A DNA stretch of 13,448 bases, from assembly GCA_003223995.1 (NCBI GenBank), contig QHYA01000232.1, positions 1 to 13,448 of the forward strand, written 5' to 3'. The DNA comes from Acidobacteriota bacterium (GTDB taxonomy: Bacteria; Acidobacteriota; Polarisedimenticolia; QHYA01). The notes under the pieces are model-generated. The model made no database searches. It was not told the DNA's origin and saw only the letters and a list, made by a program, of their open reading frames with translations. The position numbers were made by a program, and so were the translations under genes. The stretch's first letter is position 1, and every line of letters starts with the position of its first letter. Shown piece by piece: positions 6,896-13,448 of the stretch.

Positions 6896-7708
6896 ATGAA
6901 GGTCAAAGCTAGGCGCGCCAAGCCCGCTCCCCACGTCCCCGGCAGCTCGAAGCTTCTCGGTGCCCTCGGCTGCAAGGTGCGCGCCCTGCGGGCCGCGCGC
7001 GGCCTGACCCGCCGGGAACTCGCCGCCCGCTCGGGGCTTTCCGAGCGGTTCCTCGCGCGGATCGAATCGGGAAGCGGAAACATCTCCCTCCTGCGCTTCG
7101 CTGCCCTCGCCCGGGCGCTCGACATCTCCGCCTCCGAGCTCCTCCACGAGGCGTCGAGGCCCGCCGTGTCTTTCATCGCCCTGCTGGGACTGCGCGGCGC
7201 CGGCAAGAGCACGATCGGAGCGGCGCTCGCAAAGCGGCTCCGGCTGCCGTTCTTCGAGCTGGATTCCTTGATCGAGGAGGAAGCGGGGCTCTCCCTCTCC
7301 CAGATCTTCGAGATGCATGGCGAGAGGTACTACCGCCGGCTCGAGAAGGAGGCGCTCGTCCGGCTCCTGGCCTCCGCCGAGCCCGGAGTGCTCGCGGCCG
7401 GCGGCGGGATCGTGACCGATCCGCAGACGCACGAGCTGTTGCGGCGATCCTGCCTGACTGTCTGGCTGCGCGCACGCCCCGAAGACCACTGGAGCCGCGT
7501 CGTCGCGCAGCGGGACAGAAGGCCGATGGCGGGCAAGCCGAACGCGATGGAGGAGCTGCGGGCGCTGCTGTCGGAGCGGGAGCCTTTCTATGCCGGCGCC
7601 GAGCTGACCATCGATACCTCCTCGACCTCCATCCAGGAAACCGTCGATCGCATCCAGGCGGCCCTGAAAGGTCCGCCCGCCCCGGCCGCCCGACACTCCG
7701 GCCGATAA
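6896..7708 (+). CDS. boxR: BoxR/BzdR-family regulator: XRE helix-turn-helix fused to shikimate-kinase-like domain
   Basis: The protein is 270 residues from the ATG at 6896. Residues 22-85 are a Cro/CI-type HTH (KVRALRAARGLTRRELAARS, then FLARIESGSGNISLLRFAAL). Residues 91-258 resemble shikimate kinase: P-loop GLRGAGKST (98-106), ELDSLIEEEAG (121-131), YYRRLEKEAL (145-154), AAGGGIV (167-173) and lid DRRPM (207-211). This fusion is diagnostic for BzdR/BoxR, where the C-terminal domain binds benzoyl-CoA and relieves repression of the box or bzd genes. It is divergent from boxCB. The frame is open upstream to 6770, but that start would run through both promoters and the added residues are unlike coding sequence. 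The start at 6896 lacks a ribosome site. An AroK role is unlikely given the HTH and location, though the kinase motifs look intact. Confidence 0.93.
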   Translation: MKVKARRAKPAPHVPGSSKLLGALGCKVRALRAARGLTRRELAARSGLSERFLARIESGSGNISLLRFAALARALDISASELLHEASRPAVSFIALLGLRGAGKSTIGAALAKRLRLPFFELDSLIEEEAGLSLSQIFEMHGERYYRRLEKEALVRLLASAEPGVLAAGGGIVTDPQTHELLRRSCLTVWLRARPEDHWSRVVAQRDRRPMAGKPNAMEELRALLSEREPFYAGAELTIDTSSTSIQETVDRIQAALKGPPAPAARHSGR

Positions 7709-7745
7709 CCGAAGTCTCTCTTTCCCCCCGCAGACGGCTGGTCCG

Positions 7746-8939
7746 CTATCTCAGGAACCAGGGGAGCACGGTGAAACCGTGCAGCCGGAACGTATCGTTT
7801 CCGCCGTGGACCAGCACCCCCTCCTTGTTGCGGTTGCCCGGCAGGTTCGTCCACCAGCGCAGGCCGTCCACCGCGTCGGGGGGAACGGTGAGGCCCGACT
7901 TCACCTCGATGGGCAGCAGCCGATCGCCGAGATCAACGAGGAGGTCAATTTCGTGCCCCGTCGCGTCGCGCCAGAAGAAAAGCGGCGCCTCCCGGCCGGT
8001 GTTCTCGAAAGCCTTGACGATCTCGCTGGCGACGAACGACTCGAAGATAGCCCCACGCAGAGGGTGACGCTCGAGCACATCGGAGCCGTGGATGCCCAGC
8101 AAGTAGCACGCCAGCCCCGTGTCCAGAAAGTGCAGCCGCGGGCGCTTCCGCAGGCGCTTGCGGAAGCTGGCGTGGTGGGGCGGCAGGAGCGTCACGATGA
8201 AGCCGATGCGCAAGGCCGTCAGCCATTGCCGGGCGGTGGGCTGGCTGACACCGGCGTCCTCGGCGAGGGCCGTGAGGTTCAGCTCCTGTCCCGTCCTCGC
8301 CGCGACGAGCCGCACGAACCTCTCGAATGTGTCGAGGTCGAGGACCCGGAGGACGTCCCGCAGGTCTCTCTCGACATAGGTCCGGTAGTAATCGGCCAGC
8401 CAGCGGTCCGCCGGCAAGTGCTTGTCGTGGATCCTCGGGTAGAAGCCGGACCAGAGGGTAGGCCACAGCTTTCTCCTGGGTGGAGTCGCCCTTCGAGGCA
8501 GCGTGCGGAGGGTCAGCGGATCCGGAGGCTTGCGACCACTCAGCTCGGCGAGGGACAAGGGTAGCAGGCGGAGAACGGCCGTGCGGCCCGCGAGGGTCTG
8601 GGAGATCCGCTCCATCAAGAGGAGGTTCTGCGATCCCGTCAGGATGAAGCGACCCGGGCGATCGTCCTCGTCAACGGCCGCCTGGACATAGGACAGCAGG
8701 TCGGGCGCCCGCTGGACCTCGTCGAGGATCACGCTTCCCTCGAACCTGGAAAGGAATCCGACCGGGTCGCTCAGGGCCCGGGCCCTCTCGTCGGGCCGCT
8801 CCAGCGAGGCATAAGCGTGGCGCGGGAAGACATGCCTCACCAGCGTAGTCTTGCCCGACTGCCGCGGTCCCGTGAGGGTGACAACCGGCATGCGCCGGGC
8901 CGCGGCGGAAAGCTCCTTCGCAAGCGTCCGCCGGAACAC
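7746..8939 (-). CDS. AAA-family ATPase with C-terminal DUF4143 (PD-(D/E)XK-like) domain
   Basis: The protein is 397 residues from a GTG at 8939. The N-terminal AAA_14 domain has Walker A GPRQSGKTT (24-32), Walker B VILDEVQ (70-76) and a sensor-like FILTGSQN (98-105). A winged-helix-like stretch follows (LTALAEDAGVSQPTARQWL, 222-240). The DUF4143 C-terminus has the spaced acidic/basic pattern of a restriction-like fold: E300, D332 in GHEIDLLVD, and E345-V-K347 in LPIEVKSG. The family is widespread, often scattered by horizontal transfer, and its biochemical role is unknown; I assign none. It is convergent with boxR (37-bp gap, no clear terminator) and stands alone. The GTG is the natural start because MFRRTLAKEL precedes the P-loop at the family's usual distance; there is no ribosome site. 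Confidence 0.9.
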   Translation of the reverse strand: MFRRTLAKELSAAARRMPVVTLTGPRQSGKTTLVRHVFPRHAYASLERPDERARALSDPVGFLSRFEGSVILDEVQRAPDLLSYVQAAVDEDDRPGRFILTGSQNLLLMERISQTLAGRTAVLRLLPLSLAELSGRKPPDPLTLRTLPRRATPPRRKLWPTLWSGFYPRIHDKHLPADRWLADYYRTYVERDLRDVLRVLDLDTFERFVRLVAARTGQELNLTALAEDAGVSQPTARQWLTALRIGFIVTLLPPHHASFRKRLRKRPRLHFLDTGLACYLLGIHGSDVLERHPLRGAIFESFVASEIVKAFENTGREAPLFFWRDATGHEIDLLVDLGDRLLPIEVKSGLTVPPDAVDGLRWWTNLPGNRNKEGVLVHGGNDTFRLHGFTVLPWFLR

Positions 8940-8945
8940 GAGGGC

Positions 8946-8974
8946 ATCATGCGCCGGACCGCATTGTGTGTCAA
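8946..8974 (-). promoter_or_regulatory. Promoter candidate directly upstream of the DUF4143 ATPase
   Basis: On the minus strand a consensus TTGACA (8974-8969), 17 nt, then CATGAT (8951-8946, 4 of 6 matches). The start would fall at 8939-8940, i.e. on the GTG start codon, predicting a leaderless mRNA. The absence of a Shine-Dalgarno sequence before the GTG fits this. Confidence 0.45.
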
Positions 8975-9069
8975 AACCAAAGTCTAAACTTGGATCTGAC
9001 GCTGATCAGGCTGCGGAACGGATGTTCGATCGGCGGCCAGGTCTTGACTTCCGTCCGAGGCCGATTCCG

Positions 9070-9097
9070 CGATCCATAAGCATCTGCTTATGGATCG
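9070..9097. repeat. Perfect palindrome with 13-bp arms and 2-nt spacer
   Basis: CGATCCATAAGCA (9070-9082) and TGCTTATGGATCG (9085-9097) are exact reverse complements with TC between. It lies 30 nt past the helicase stop and 131 bp upstream of the ATPase start. It is only moderately GC-rich and has no following U tract on either strand, so it resembles a protein-binding site or a mobile-element remnant more than an intrinsic terminator. No second copy was seen in the window. Confidence 0.7.
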
Positions 9098-9104
9098 TGA
9101 ACTC

Positions 9105-9129
9105 TCTCCAGGAGAAGGCGGAGCCGCCT
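9105..9129. repeat. Two adjacent short dyads at the end of the helicase gene
   Basis: TCTCC-A-GGAGA (9105-9115) and AGGCGG-AG-CCGCCT (9116-9129) abut, the second overlapping the helicase TAG stop. With the 9070-9097 palindrome they make three dyads in 60 bp. In the minus-strand RNA the AGGCGG hairpin has a loop too small to close fully. They may contribute to transcript ending, but no U tract follows. Confidence 0.4.
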
Positions 9130-12100
9130 ACGACAGCAGGAGTTCCAGGTCCTCCCGCGTCAGCTTCCGCAGCAGGCCGCCGTCCGCCTGGATGATCGCG
9201 GCGGCCAGATCGCGCTTGGTCTTCTGCAGGTCCAGGATCTTCTCTTCCACCGTGTCGCGGGCGACGAGACGGAAGGCGAATACCCGCCGCGTCTGACCGA
9301 TCCGGTGCGCCCGGTCGATCGCCTGCGCCTCCACGGCCGGGTTCCACCAAGGATCCAGCAGGAAGACGTGCTCCGCCTCCGTCAGGTTCAACCCGAGCCC
9401 GCCGGCCTTCAGGCTGATCAGGAACAGCGGGCAGGAGGGATCGTTCTGGAACCTCTCCACGACCGAGGCACGGTCGCTCGTGCGACCGTCCAGGTAGGCG
9501 TAGCGAACACCCTCGCGGTCCAGGCGCAAGCGGACGACGGCGAGGAGGGAGGTGAACTGGGAGAACACCAGCGCCTTGTGCCCCTCGTCGAGCACCTCCC
9601 GCAGGCGCGCCAGGAGGATCTCGAGCTTCGCGCTCGGCTCGCCGGCCTTCGAACGATCGAGCAGGGCCGGATGGAGGGCCGCCTGCCTGAGCCGCAGCAG
9701 GGCCTCGAGGATCTGGATCTTCGACCGGGCGATCCCCACGTCACGCACCCGCGTGGTCAGACGGCGGCGGTAGTGGTCCCGCAGCTCGTCGTAGCGCCTT
9801 CTCTCCTCCGGCTCCAGCTCGCAGTAGATCGTCTGCTCGGTCCGCGGCGGCAGCTCCGGAGCGACCTGTTCCTTCGTCCGGCGAAGGATGAACGGACGCA
9901 GGGCCCGCGCGAGCAGGTCACGCGTCCCCTCGTCGGGGTTCCTGCCGGCCGCGCCCGCGAGCCGGAACACCGACGCCTTGCCCAGCATGCCGGGATTGAG
10001 GAACTCGAACAGACTCCAGAGCTCCCCGAGGTGGTTCTCGATCGGAGTCCCCGAGAGGGCCAGCCGGTGGTCCCCCTGCAGGAGCCGCGCCGCCTTGGCC
10101 GCCTGCGTGTCGGCGTTCTTGATCGCCTGGGACTCGTCCAGGACGATGGTGTCGAACGCGACCTCCTTGAGGTGAACGATGTCGCGCCGCAGGGTTCCGT
10201 AGGTCGTCAGCACGACGTCGTGCCGAGCGAGCTCATCCGATGAATTGCTCCGGCCGATCCCCGTGTGGTCGAGGACGCGCAACTGGGGCGTGAACCGCTC
10301 GGCCTCATGCTTCCAGTTGAAGACAAGCGAGCGCGGCACGACCACCAGCGAGGGCTTTCTCCCCTCGCGCCCGGCCTGCTGGCGCCGCGACTCCAGGAGG
10401 GCCAGGACCTGTACGGTCTTGCCGAGGCCCATGTCGTCGGCCAAGCAGCCGCCGAAACCGAAGCGCTGGAGAAAATGAAGCCAGCCAAGACCCGCACGCT
10501 GGTAGCCCCTCAGCTCGCCGCGGAACCCCTCTGGTTCGCTGGCCGGCCGGACGCCCGTGAAGCGGACCAGCTCCCCGCGAGCCTTCTCGAAAACCTCATC
10601 GCAGACGGGCTCCGGGTGGGCGGAGAGAAGGGCGTCCAGCAGTCCGACCTGGCAGCGGCGGAATCTGAGATGATCCTCTGCAGGCTCTCCGAGACCCGCA
10701 AGGGGTGCGTATTTCCTGAGCCACTCCTCGGGCAGGACCCCGAGACTACCGTCACCGAGGACGACCGTGTTCTCCCCGCGCCGGAGGGCGGCGAGAAGCT
10801 GGGGCAACCCCACGTCCTGGTCCTCGAACACCGCCGTGCCATGCAACTCGAACCAGTCGATGCCGGAAGTCACCTCGATCCGGAAGTTCCCGGGAGTCCG
10901 GTAAAGCTTCCCCTCGGCCTCGACATGCCAGCCCTCCTGCACGAGGGTCCGAGCGGCGGCAGGAAAGGCCTGGGGAGGCAAGGTGTATCCACTGGCGCCG
11001 CTGGGGCTGCGGGGGCTGCGGGGATCACGGGGATCTCGGGCACCGCGGGGGTCACGGGTGAAGGCCCGAGGGTCCGCCCGGCGAAGGCCGACCCGGGCAC
11101 TCGCACGCCGGAAACCGAGCTGCCTGAGCCGGTCGGCTGCGGCGCTCTCCGCCGCGGCGTCCCTGAGGATCACACGGCTGCGCGAAGACTGGACGATTGG
11201 CGGGGCGTGGGTCCCCTCCGGGACGATCTCCCCGTCGTACCCGAAGGCCAGCTCCGCCCACAGCAAGTCCCGTCTCCCGAAACGCCGGTCCGGCGGGGAG
11301 ACCTTCAGGCGCGGGCTGGGGGAAAGCGCTGTCTCCTCGAATCGCAACTCCTCGGGCAGGTCGAGTGGCGGCCGGCGCGGCGACCCCAGGACGGAGCACA
11401 AGAACTTGTCGGTGTCCCTGGCCGGGACGAAGAGACTTCCCATCTGGCGCAGCAAGACAATCCACCCGAACGAACCGGAGTCGTCCAGACGAGAGACCCG
11501 GTCCTCGATGAATACCACGCCCGCCAGCAGGAGGTGGGGCGCCTCCAGGGGCACCCGCTGGTCTCCGCGGCGCAGAGAGCCCGCGACGGTGTGGCCCGGC
11601 TTCCCCTCCGCGGGCCGGACCTCCAGCCAGAACTTCCAGGGCTCCCCGCCGTCCCAGCCCAGCGGCACCACCTCCTTTTCCTCCTGCGACGTGCGGACGA
11701 AGCATCTGCCCGACGCGCAGAGGATCGGCAGAGCAACGTCGGCGTTGTAGGGAGGAAGCCGGAACCGGCTGGGCAACAGATCGTATGCACCGAGGTAGTA
11801 CGGATACCATTGCCCACCAGAAGGACGCGGCCCCGTCAGCATGGAAAGGATCTGACGATCCTCCGGGATGGGAATCTCCGCGATTTTCGAGACTGTCTGC
11901 CGGTGCCGCCGAGGTTTCCCCCAGGAGCCGTCCGCCCGCCGCCTGCGGGTCATCGTCTCGACGACAAGGCCTCCCTCCGTGCGCGAAGCATGAAGGTCCA
12001 CGACGTAGAGGATCTCGCTCTCCTGCTCATGCGCCTCGGATCCTGAATCCACACGGGAGTAACTCGAGACGATGCTCTCGACGAGGGGCTTCCAGTGGAG

Positions 12101-12583
12101 CCTGTCGGTCTCCTGCCGGCGGGGGACCGAGCCGGTCCAAGGCCGCGATCCCCCCCGCAGGCTGGCGGCGGCGATCTCCGGGTCGCGGCTCTTCGACCAC
12201 TTGTCGTCCACCTCGTCGTCATGGGTCGCTTCCTCCGACTCATCTATCCAGCCGTCCAACGCATCGGCGTCAATCTCCAGGCGCGTGGGCGGTTTCTTCC
12301 CTTCAGCGGCGAGCAGTCCCCGGTCCTCGGCTGCGAGGAGTGTGGCCCAGACGTGCTTGCAAGGGTCCAGCTCGGAATCGATGTAGGGACACGAGCAATA
12401 GACCTTCAATGTGCGCCCCTTTCGGGTGATCTGGACCTCGTACGGAAGGGTCCCGACGACCGTGGCGCCGATGGTTCCGCCCCCGACGGGGTCGAGATGC
12501 ACGCAGCCGTCGCGGAAGTAGTTCTCACCGCGGCGGCGGACCTTGGGGTCCACGGCATATGAGAGTCTTGAGATGAGCGACAA
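9128..12583 (-). CDS. SWIM zinc-finger SWI2/SNF2 family DNA helicase/translocase
   Basis: The protein is about 1151 residues from a TTG at 12583. The N-terminal SWIM finger is C63-x-C65-x9-C75-x-H77 (VYCSCPYIDSELDPCKH). A long middle region of unclear fold follows, then a SNF2 ATPase from about residue 690: motif I DDMGLGKTVQ (about 713), motif II LDESQAIKN (about 812), motif III LSGTPIENHLGELWSLF (about 840). The C-terminal helicase half has ALVFSQFTSLL, LISLKAGGLGLNLTEA and AIDRAHRIGQ (about 1091). It presumably remodels or translocates on DNA in repair or transcription; the partner is unknown. The frame is open to an upstream start at 12697, but that overlaps uvrA with low-quality sequence; the TTG has AGGGGA 6 nt upstream and lies 25 nt after the uvrA stop, so I prefer it. 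A 9-bp repeat tract codes for an Arg-Asp/Ser-Pro run near residue 515. Confidence 0.92.
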   Translation of the reverse strand: MSLISRLSYAVDPKVRRRGENYFRDGCVHLDPVGGGTIGATVVGTLPYEVQITRKGRTLKVYCSCPYIDSELDPCKHVWATLLAAEDRGLLAAEGKKPPTRLEIDADALDGWIDESEEATHDDEVDDKWSKSRDPEIAAASLRGGSRPWTGSVPRRQETDRLHWKPLVESIVSSYSRVDSGSEAHEQESEILYVVDLHASRTEGGLVVETMTRRRRADGSWGKPRRHRQTVSKIAEIPIPEDRQILSMLTGPRPSGGQWYPYYLGAYDLLPSRFRLPPYNADVALPILCASGRCFVRTSQEEKEVVPLGWDGGEPWKFWLEVRPAEGKPGHTVAGSLRRGDQRVPLEAPHLLLAGVVFIEDRVSRLDDSGSFGWIVLLRQMGSLFVPARDTDKFLCSVLGSPRRPPLDLPEELRFEETALSPSPRLKVSPPDRRFGRRDLLWAELAFGYDGEIVPEGTHAPPIVQSSRSRVILRDAAAESAAADRLRQLGFRRASARVGLRRADPRAFTRDPRGARDPRDPRSPRSPSGASGYTLPPQAFPAAARTLVQEGWHVEAEGKLYRTPGNFRIEVTSGIDWFELHGTAVFEDQDVGLPQLLAALRRGENTVVLGDGSLGVLPEEWLRKYAPLAGLGEPAEDHLRFRRCQVGLLDALLSAHPEPVCDEVFEKARGELVRFTGVRPASEPEGFRGELRGYQRAGLGWLHFLQRFGFGGCLADDMGLGKTVQVLALLESRRQQAGREGRKPSLVVVPRSLVFNWKHEAERFTPQLRVLDHTGIGRSNSSDELARHDVVLTTYGTLRRDIVHLKEVAFDTIVLDESQAIKNADTQAAKAARLLQGDHRLALSGTPIENHLGELWSLFEFLNPGMLGKASVFRLAGAAGRNPDEGTRDLLARALRPFILRRTKEQVAPELPPRTEQTIYCELEPEERRRYDELRDHYRRRLTTRVRDVGIARSKIQILEALLRLRQAALHPALLDRSKAGEPSAKLEILLARLREVLDEGHKALVFSQFTSLLAVVRLRLDREGVRYAYLDGRTSDRASVVERFQNDPSCPLFLISLKAGGLGLNLTEAEHVFLLDPWWNPAVEAQAIDRAHRIGQTRRVFAFRLVARDTVEEKILDLQKTKRDLAAAIIQADGGLLRKLTREDLELLLS
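11003..11056. repeat. Six-unit 9-bp minisatellite within the SNF2 helicase gene
   Basis: On the plus strand the units are GGGGCTGCG twice, GGGATCACG, GGGATCTCG, GGCACCGCG and GGGGTCACG. Read on the coding strand each unit is a tripeptide, giving RDP, RGA, RDP, RDP, RSP, RSP, in frame. Further DPR-like residues flank it (to about 11080). The run sits between the SWIM-containing N-terminal part and the SNF2 core, probably a flexible linker whose length can vary by in-frame slippage. Confidence 0.7.
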
Positions 12584-12608
12584 GCCCGTTCCCCTGTCGT
12601 ACGAACAA

Positions 12609-13448
12609 CTACGCCCTGGCAGCGGTCGACGGCTCTGCGCCAGCGGCCTTCGCGCCGGAAGCCGGCGCCCCGGCGGCCGGCGCTGCCGCGCCGCCAAGAA
12701 TCCGCCTGAGGAACTGGCCGGTCCGGGATTGCTCCTCGGCCGCGACCTGCTCGGGCGTCCCCTCGGCGATGACGAGCCCTCCTTCCTCTCCTCCTTCAGG
12801 TCCGAGGTCGATCACCCGGTCCGCCGTCTTGATGACATCCATGTTGTGCTCGATCACCAGAACCGTGTTCCCCTGGTCGGTCAGGCGTCCCAGCACCGCC
12901 AGGAGTTTCTTGATGTCATCGAAGTGCAGCCCCGTCGTCGGCTCGTCCAGCAGGTAGAGGGTCTTCCCCGTCTGGACCTTCGACAGCTCCCTCGAGAGCT
13001 TGATGCGCTGGGCCTCGCCGCCCGACAGGGTCGTTGCTGACTGGCCGAGGCGGATGTAGCCGAGGCCGACGTCGTAGAGGGTCCGGAGCTTCCGGGCCAC
13101 CTGCGGGACGTTCTGGAAGAACTCCAGCGCCTGGTGGACGGTCATCTCGAGGACATCGGCGATGTTCTTCCCTTTGTAGAGGATCTCGAGGGTCTCGCGG
13201 TTGTACCGGCGTCCCTTGCACGTGTCGCAGGTCACGTAGACGTCGGGCAGGAAGTGCATCTCGATCCTGATCAGTCCGTCCCCCTGACACGCCTCGCACC
13301 GGCCCCCCTTCACGTTGAAGGAGAACCGTCCCGGGCGGTAGCCGCGGGCGCGCGCCTCGGGGACCAGCGCGAACAGGTCGCGGATCGGCGAGAAGAGGCC
13401 GACGTAGGTCGCAGGGTTGCTGCGAGGCGTCCGGCCGATCGGTGACTG
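12609..13448 (-). CDS. uvrA: Excinuclease ABC subunit A, C-terminal part (partial at window edge)
   Basis: The frame is open from the window edge to a TAG at 12609, 279 residues of an expected 940 or so. It begins inside the second ATPase module with QSPIGRTPRSNPATYVGLF. The C-terminal zinc finger follows (CEAC and CDTC, 18 residues apart, about residues 53-74), then the ABC signature ATTLSGGEAQRIKLSREL and Walker B TLYLLDEPTTGLHFDD. UvrA dimers find bulky DNA lesions and load UvrB in nucleotide excision repair in the cytoplasm. A low-complexity Ala/Gly-rich tail (AAPAAGAPASGAKAAGAEP) ends the protein, typical of GC-rich species. The helicase start lies 25 nt downstream, so the two are likely co-transcribed. 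Confidence 0.98.
   Translation of the reverse strand, partial: QSPIGRTPRSNPATYVGLFSPIRDLFALVPEARARGYRPGRFSFNVKGGRCEACQGDGLIRIEMHFLPDVYVTCDTCKGRRYNRETLEILYKGKNIADVLEMTVHQALEFFQNVPQVARKLRTLYDVGLGYIRLGQSATTLSGGEAQRIKLSRELSKVQTGKTLYLLDEPTTGLHFDDIKKLLAVLGRLTDQGNTVLVIEHNMDVIKTADRVIDLGPEGGEEGGLVIAEGTPEQVAAEEQSRTGQFLRRILGGAAAPAAGAPASGAKAAGAEPSTAARA

Noticed and set aside
7187..7708. A free-standing shikimate kinase (aroK)
   Set aside because: The kinase-like part is fused in frame to an HTH and lies divergent to boxCB, which identifies BoxR.
9070..9097. dif/XerCD site or intrinsic terminator at the palindrome
   Set aside because: The arms are 13 bp with a 2-nt centre, whereas dif has two 11-bp arms with a 6-bp centre; no U tract follows on either strand, so a classical terminator is not supported.
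10265..12046. Long plus-strand ORF (593 codons) with a Gly-x-x collagen-like run
   Set aside because: It lies wholly antisense to the SNF2 helicase. The Gly pattern is the reverse reading of the 9-bp repeat, and no domain or ribosome site supports it.
12584..12697. Helicase N-terminal extension to 12697
   Set aside because: It overlaps the end of uvrA, reads as Arg/Pro-rich noise, and lacks the ribosome site seen before the TTG at 12583.
1..13448. Defence island, CRISPR array or prophage
   Set aside because: No spaced direct repeats, integrase, transposase or phage genes were found. The SNF2 helicase and DUF4143 ATPase alone do not make a defence system, and the helicase is attached to uvrA.

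Overview
The window looks like chromosomal DNA from a GC-rich Gram-negative bacterium. An Oar-type TonB-dependent receptor with an N-terminal carboxypeptidase-regulatory domain, beside a secreted TPR protein carrying the same kind of domain, is a combination common in Acidobacteriota and also found in Myxococcota and Bacteroidota. I favour Acidobacteriota, but this is an inference from gene style only. All eight protein genes lie on the minus strand except one regulator. No rRNA, tRNA, CRISPR array or insertion sequence was recognised.

Layout, left to right. (1) 1-3275: the N-terminal half of the TonB-dependent receptor (cut by the window edge), preceded in transcription order by the TPR protein. 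(2) 3276-3603: a relatively AT-rich gap with several inverted repeats and a weak promoter candidate. (3) 3604-7708: an aerobic benzoyl-CoA 'box' module. boxC and boxB lie on the minus strand 15 nt apart, and the divergent regulator boxR (HTH fused to a shikimate-kinase-like domain) lies on the plus strand. (4) 7746-8939: a DUF4143-type AAA ATPase, convergent with boxR. (5) 8940-9127: a gap with three dyads, one a perfect 13-bp-arm palindrome. (6) 9128-12583: a large SWIM/SNF2 helicase. (7) 12609-13448: the C-terminal part of uvrA, 25 nt upstream of the helicase.

How the genes work together. BoxB (diiron epoxidase) and BoxC (ring-opening lyase) are two of the three core enzymes that convert benzoyl-CoA through its 2,3-epoxide to an open-chain product. 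The third, the BoxA reductase, and the benzoate-CoA ligase and BoxD dehydrogenase are not in the window. BoxR should sense benzoyl-CoA and control boxCB from the 184-bp divergent region. That region is the most informative part of the window. It holds a consensus-like promoter for boxCB (TTGCAA, 16 nt, TATAAT), an overlapping promoter for boxR that shares the same palindromic TTGCAA, three TGCA boxes, and a GC-rich leader that can fold extensively and is bracketed by a 10-bp inverted repeat. uvrA and the SNF2 helicase probably form a DNA-repair transcription unit.

I did not find a clearly new multi-gene system. The candidates for undescribed biology are regulatory: the shared boxR/boxCB promoter and structured leader, the palindrome at 9070-9097, and a 9-bp coding minisatellite inside the helicase.
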